A DNA stretch of 64,000 nt from Rhodeus uyekii (taxonomy: Eukaryota > Chordata > Actinopteri > Cypriniformes > Acheilognathidae). Where the stretch lies: the NCBI GenBank assembly GCA_037043235.1, contig JAWRVZ010000240.1:186001-250000 (forward strand). The letters run 5' to 3'. Both the position numbers and the translations under genes were made by a program. The notes under the pieces were generated by a model. It searched no databases, was not told the DNA's origin, and saw nothing but the letters and a program-made list of their open reading frames with translations. Below, piece by piece: positions 54,401-60,400 of this stretch; within the stretch, counting starts at the first letter, position 1; each line of letters begins with the position of its first letter.

Positions 54401-57400
54401 GGTGTGCAGAGTGAACTATTCTCTCAAGACTGGCCTCTGGTGTTCAAGTAATCAGCTTGGTGCCCTGAAGCATCTGGCTGGGAACGACCCAGCTTACTCC
54501 TCTACTTCCCTCCTGAGAGGATGCAAACGTCCTTGGACTGACGCAATGTCTAGTGCCTGAGGCATGAGTTCGTTGAAAACCACTGTACCCTGAACACGGG
54601 GGTGGCAGAATTGGCAGAACAGCCTCCTGACAGCACAGAGCAGGAATGGGCACCATATCATGATGTGAGAACAACTCCCCCCCCCCGAAGGTGCCTGCCC
54701 TCTGGAGCCCAGCACTTTTGGCATCAGGACTTCCCTTTGCCCGAAGCCACCTTTGCAAGAATGACGGTTCTCAGATCCACCTTCTGCTTCAAAGGCTTTG
54801 ACTGAGAATGCCGTACCAGTTCCCAATTTTCTGAGGGGAAGCAAGGGAAGTGACACTCTGCCCAGCCCTACCGTATACACCTTACTCGCCAGCACCTCTG
54901 GAGGGTAATTTCAGTGTCTTAAGGGACGAGGTTGTGCCACGGGACAGATAGCCCTCTAGCATCCATTCCACCTATGGTGTCGCCCTATTCCAATGCTCTT
55001 TCAAGTCAAGTCACCTTTATTTATATAGCGCTTTTTACAATGCAGATTGTTTCAAAGCAGCTTTACAGTGGTCACAGAAAAACAATATAAACAAAGTTTG
55101 TTTTGGCTGAACAGCAGCCTTAAAAGAGCAGGCAAATCCATACAATTGATGAATATTAAGTGTTAAGTTTCCCCAACTGAGCAAGCCATAGGCGACAGCG
55201 GCAGGAACCAAAACTCCAGCAGGAGACGTAATGAATGAATGAAGAACGGATACCCTTACCCTTCAATACCCTTAATAAACACAAATTTTTAATTGATGAC
55301 TGAAAGCTGAGCTGAGAAGGGTTTACTCGACAATCTCAAAAGTTTATAGTTGAGATTGGAAAGAATGGAGGAATGGAACAATAAATAACCGTTTTAAACT
55401 ATTTGAACACAAAGAGCTTGCTGAGGCACAGAAACTAAAACTGGTCATTCCGGATATGCTTTTATGCTTTTTTTAGTTTTGACATCACCCATTCGTGACG
55501 TTCCGTCTTATCAATGGACTGCGTTGACATATTCCAAAAGCATCCTTGATGCAGCACAGTGAAATGAATTAGCCTCAGGCAGAAGGAAATGCAAATTCAT
55601 GTCTAGAGGTGCATCTCCGCAAATCTTTAAGCTGTGCTGCCATTCTGAATTGTATGAGAATAAGATGCAGGAAAATAAATTTCAACACTCTAACTTCAGC
55701 AAAAAAATAAAATAAACACAAATGTGATGTTTATTAGTCACATTTGATTAGTAGGATGGATGAGTTGGATAACTGAAGGTCAGCAGCAAAGACATCAGTT
55801 AAAGTAAGATTATATACATAAAGTACATTTGTGTTATTTAACATATTTAATTATTGCAGATTTGTGTAATATTTTGAGTTTGCATTTCACTGTTGAGTGA
55901 AGTGAGCAAATGCATGCTCACATTTAGCCTAGAACAATAACCAACATGTTTACACATGCACCTTACTCCTAATTTTTCTCAACATTGATACAGGAGAGTT
56001 GTCTGTCTATAAACTGGAAAACAAAGTAACTTGTGCTGCTTATTTGAAAAAGTAAATCATATTTTGTTGTAAGTTTAAAAGTAATTAGTTACTTTAATAG
56101 TTACTTGAAAATCTGATTACGTTACTTGTAATGCGCTTCCCTCAAAACTGTTCTCTCCTCAAAAAGTCCCCAATCTTCAGATGACCCATATGCAGGTGGT
56201 TGAGCAATAATAGACCTGCCTCTGCTTCCATTTCCTCTCCAGAGTGTCAGGGTGCTGTCACTTTGATCTGGTTTACTCTTGGTTTTGTTACAGAGCCCTG
56301 ATGATACTGCATTGTTGTGTCTTCCTGTGAGTGCTCTAGTCATGTGCTCTCCTGTCTGTGATGTGTCTTGTGTTTGGGTCGTGGTGTTCGGATTCAGACA
56401 TTCATGCTCTGTGTGTCTGTCTACTGTTGTGAACGCACGAGATGAGTGTTCACTCATTCTCATGTGCTCTGTCTTGTTCTGTGAGCGAGCTGTTTTGAGT
56501 TTGCTCGGGCCGCACGCTCTCCTGTCAGTGTGGTGTTGTGTTCTGTGTAGCACGCGGTTTGTGTTTATATCAGACACAGCTTGTGTTTGTGTTCGCTGGC
56601 CATGTGCTCATGTCTTTGTCATGTTCGGTATGAGCACATAGATTGTCATGTGTGTTTTCTTGATCCTTGTGCTCTCCTGTCTATTGTTGTAACCCTGCCT
56701 TTTTACCTTATTACTGATTGATTTGCCCCACCTGTCCTGCCTCATTATCTGTCTTGTTTAGTCCCTATTTATGCTTCTTGGGTTTGCTCTCCTGTGCCAG
56801 ATCATTGCAGTCTTTTACCCCAGAGGGTGGTTTTGTTTGATATTTGTTTTGGTTTTTATTATGAATAAAAGCCCTAACCTTCTTCATCTTTAAGCCCTAA
56901 CCTTCTGCCCGCTTTCACTGCCACAACCATGGAAATAGAGGTGGCTGAGATCACTACAGCTTCCCCAGTAGAGGCTGAGATCATTACAGCCCTATCAGAG
57001 GTGGCCATTCCCACATAATTTCCTCACCCTCACAAGTGAAGGAGAAGCAGGGCCTTAAATATCCACAGCAGTCTGGTCCTGGAGGTCCTAAGTCTGGTGG
57101 TCCTAAATCCTGTGGTCCTAGAGTTGCCCACTCTCCCTGTCACAGCAGAGGAGGCTGTCCCTGTCCGTCCTGTCATGGCTGAGGAGGCCAGCCAGTCTTG
57201 GCATGAATCCTTCTTTAAACTCATATTTCTAACTAAATTTTTTTATGGCACTTTTTAACAACTTTTTAATGTGTCAACTGATCAACTATTCAATGATATT
57301 TTCGTTGATCAGAATTCATTGATGTTCTATATACATACAAGGATATTCACATTGGCCATTTCATTTTGCAGGTTTGTTGAAGCTAAGGCACTTGGTGAGC

Positions 57401-60400
57401 AAGTTAACCAGATCAGGATCAGAGTCAGTAAGTAAACTACATGTTTTTGTAAAATGTGGACATTTGTCTGTAGCGTTTCTTCCAGCTTAACTTATAGGTA
57501 GTAATGTGAGGACAAAAAAACAACATTTTTCAATAACATTTTATGATCCAGGTTTATTTATTTCAAAATTGTAAAAAATAGCAATGCCATTTTCTCAACT
57601 GTTCTTGGTATGGAGTCAAATTTTATCCAAAGCAACTTATATTGAATTCAGGGAACACATTGACATTCTAATCAGTTCTTGCTTTCCCTGGGAATTAAAC
57701 CCATGACCTTGGTCTACTAATTAGGAGGTTATTGAGGCAAAGTTCATAGTGAATATGTGTTCCCCATCTGAAGTTAAATACTGTACTTCAGATGAGACAT
57801 TAAACTCTGGTCCTGACTCCCATGATGTGCTTTGAATAGATGTCAGTATAAACATGAGCTGCCAAGTCCTTGTACTTCAAATCCATATAGTTTTTGTTTA
57901 CTATGAAGATAAAGATAACATCTATCTATACACAGTGGATACGGAAGTATTCTGACCCCCTTAATTTCTTCACTCTTTGTAATATTGCAGCCATTTGCTA
58001 AAATCATTTAAGTTCTTCTCCCTTGATAGCTCAGTTTGGCCGGACGGCCAGCTCTAGGAAGGGTTCTGGTCGTGCCAAACGTCTTCCATTTAAGGATTAT
58101 GGAGGCCACTGTGCTCTTAGGAACCTTAAGTGCAGCAGAATTTTTTTTGCATGCACTGTAAGCTGTAAAGTCTTATATAGACAGGTGTGTGGCTTTCCTA
58201 ATCCCGTCCAATCAATATAATCAAACACAGCTGGACTCAAATTAAGGTGTAGAACCATCTCAAGAATGATCAGAAGAAATGGACAGCACCTGAGTTAAAT
58301 AAATGAGTGTCACAGCAAAGGGTCTGGATACTTAGGACATTGTGAAATTTTAGTTTTTCCTTTTTAATAAATCTGCAAAAATGTCAACAATTCAGTGTTT
58401 TTCTGTCAATATGGGGTGCTGTGTGTTCATTAATGAGGGGAAAAAATAAATGATTTTAGCAAAAGGCTGCAATATAGCAAAGAAATTTAAACTCAGCTAG
58501 GTTACAAGCCCATCAATGCCTATATTCATGATTTCTCTGTTATGTAGTGTGGACTGAGGTGAGGGACGTGTCATAGAGAGGGTTGTGCTTCCCGAATATG
58601 TGTCACCTCTATCAATGTTTGCTGCTGACTAGAAAGGGAAACATGATGATGTTGATCACATGTTTTATAATGTGAAATTCAAATTTTGAATAGTTCCTAT
58701 ACTTTTCACATTTGTCTTTCTCCCTCATATATTTTCCTGACTTCCAGATGAGCTGAAGACCCAGCTGAAAATTAGGCGAAAGCAAATGGCAGCCCAAGGT
58801 TGGTGACTTCCACAATACTTAAATCATTCATTATAATATTGCTTTTTCTGACATCATCCTTTTCAGTCAAAGATGGGTCCGTTTGTGCCATGGCTTTGGC
58901 AACAACTTCCTTTTTGATCAGGTTAGAAGAGAACAGTTCCAAGTTTACAAACTTCTACATCAATGCAAGTGGCCTTTTTTTGGCCTTCATCTTTTAACAT
59001 GAGGCTTATTTCTGACTTTAGACCAGCCTGGTTTCCATTATGGGAAACATTAATTGGAAAATCACTCCAAGGTCATGAATGAGTTTTGAGCTCTGAATTA
59101 ATGAATGATGATGATGATAATAATAATAATAATAATAATAGTAATAATATTGCCTTCAGGGAATAGAGATGTTATGTCAGAACTGAACTAAGGTTCTCAG
59201 GCGAGATCCAAATTTGAGGTTGTGGACACATTATCCTCACAAAGTTCCACTGGAAATTAAAAATAATAATTTGTTTATTTTCCCACTTTTATTTAACATA
59301 TTAATGTTTTAATTAGAAGTTAAATAGAAAGAAATACAAATGCAACCTGTTGTTAGTGTGTTTTAGGTACTTTTTTTCTTGATTGACAAAGTGTGTGTGT
59401 GAGGTTTTGCTAGTCTTATGGAAAAATGACTTTATTTCAGACATGTATAAAGTGGTTTGGTATTTTCAGTGCATTTTGGTAATGAGTTATATCAAGCTAA
59501 AGGTTGGACAAAACTGTATGAAGAGTTTTGAAAAAGTGACCCATGTTACGTTTCTCAGTATTACTTAAACCTAATAAAGCAGCACACAATAATGGAGCTA
59601 CTCACCCACTTCAACTACTCAATTGAAATGTACAGAAAATTGAGATTCTGTTTCTACTCTGTAAGTTAATCATTTTAAATACTAATGTTTTTTTTTCATA
59701 AAGGTACATTTTTGTAATAATTCTCATGTGACATTTAAAATAAACAATTTTATGTTCTTATTTGGTGTGTTGTGTGAAACAGGGTTGTTACACTCCCGTG
59801 ATGATTCTCTCTCACGAAAATTAGTCACACCTGTTTTCTATCTGCCATCCATCAGCTTAGACATGTTTAAGCATGAGTGTCTAGTGCCCATTGTAAAGTT
59901 TTGTTTGCCATAGGTAACAACTCTGACATGGTTTCCCCTTTTGTATATGTTGTTGCTTGTCTACCCTTTTGGATTTTTATCCCATGACTTTGCTTTTGGA
60001 TGCCTAGATTCTTTGGAGTGATTATTCATGTTTTCACCCTGGCTTTGACCTTGCCTTTACTGCATTATAATTACTTCCACACTGTCATTGCCTGTTTACC
60101 GTTGTGTGTTTAAAAAAAGCTCTGTAAATGGAGCGGAACGTGCCCTTGCCTGGCGTCCTGCTGCCCGGATCCTACCAAACAATTAGATACTGGATTTTGC
60201 CAATAGCAATAACTAAGATGGAAAATCTGGCTGGGAACTATTTAATCAGTCGATAGTTTCTAAAACGAAATAAAAAATGTTTTAAAATTAGCAATGTCTT
60301 TACAGTGTAAATGTTTTGATGCCGTTACTGTATATTTTAGAACCAGAGACTTCCAACTGAACCCTCCAGTGCTTCCCACAGAGTAACAAAGTGTTTTTCC

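Noticed and set aside
56122..56641. Open frames of 151 (minus) and 120 (plus) codons
   Set aside because: Lie in LTR-like repetitive sequence and match no family I recognise.
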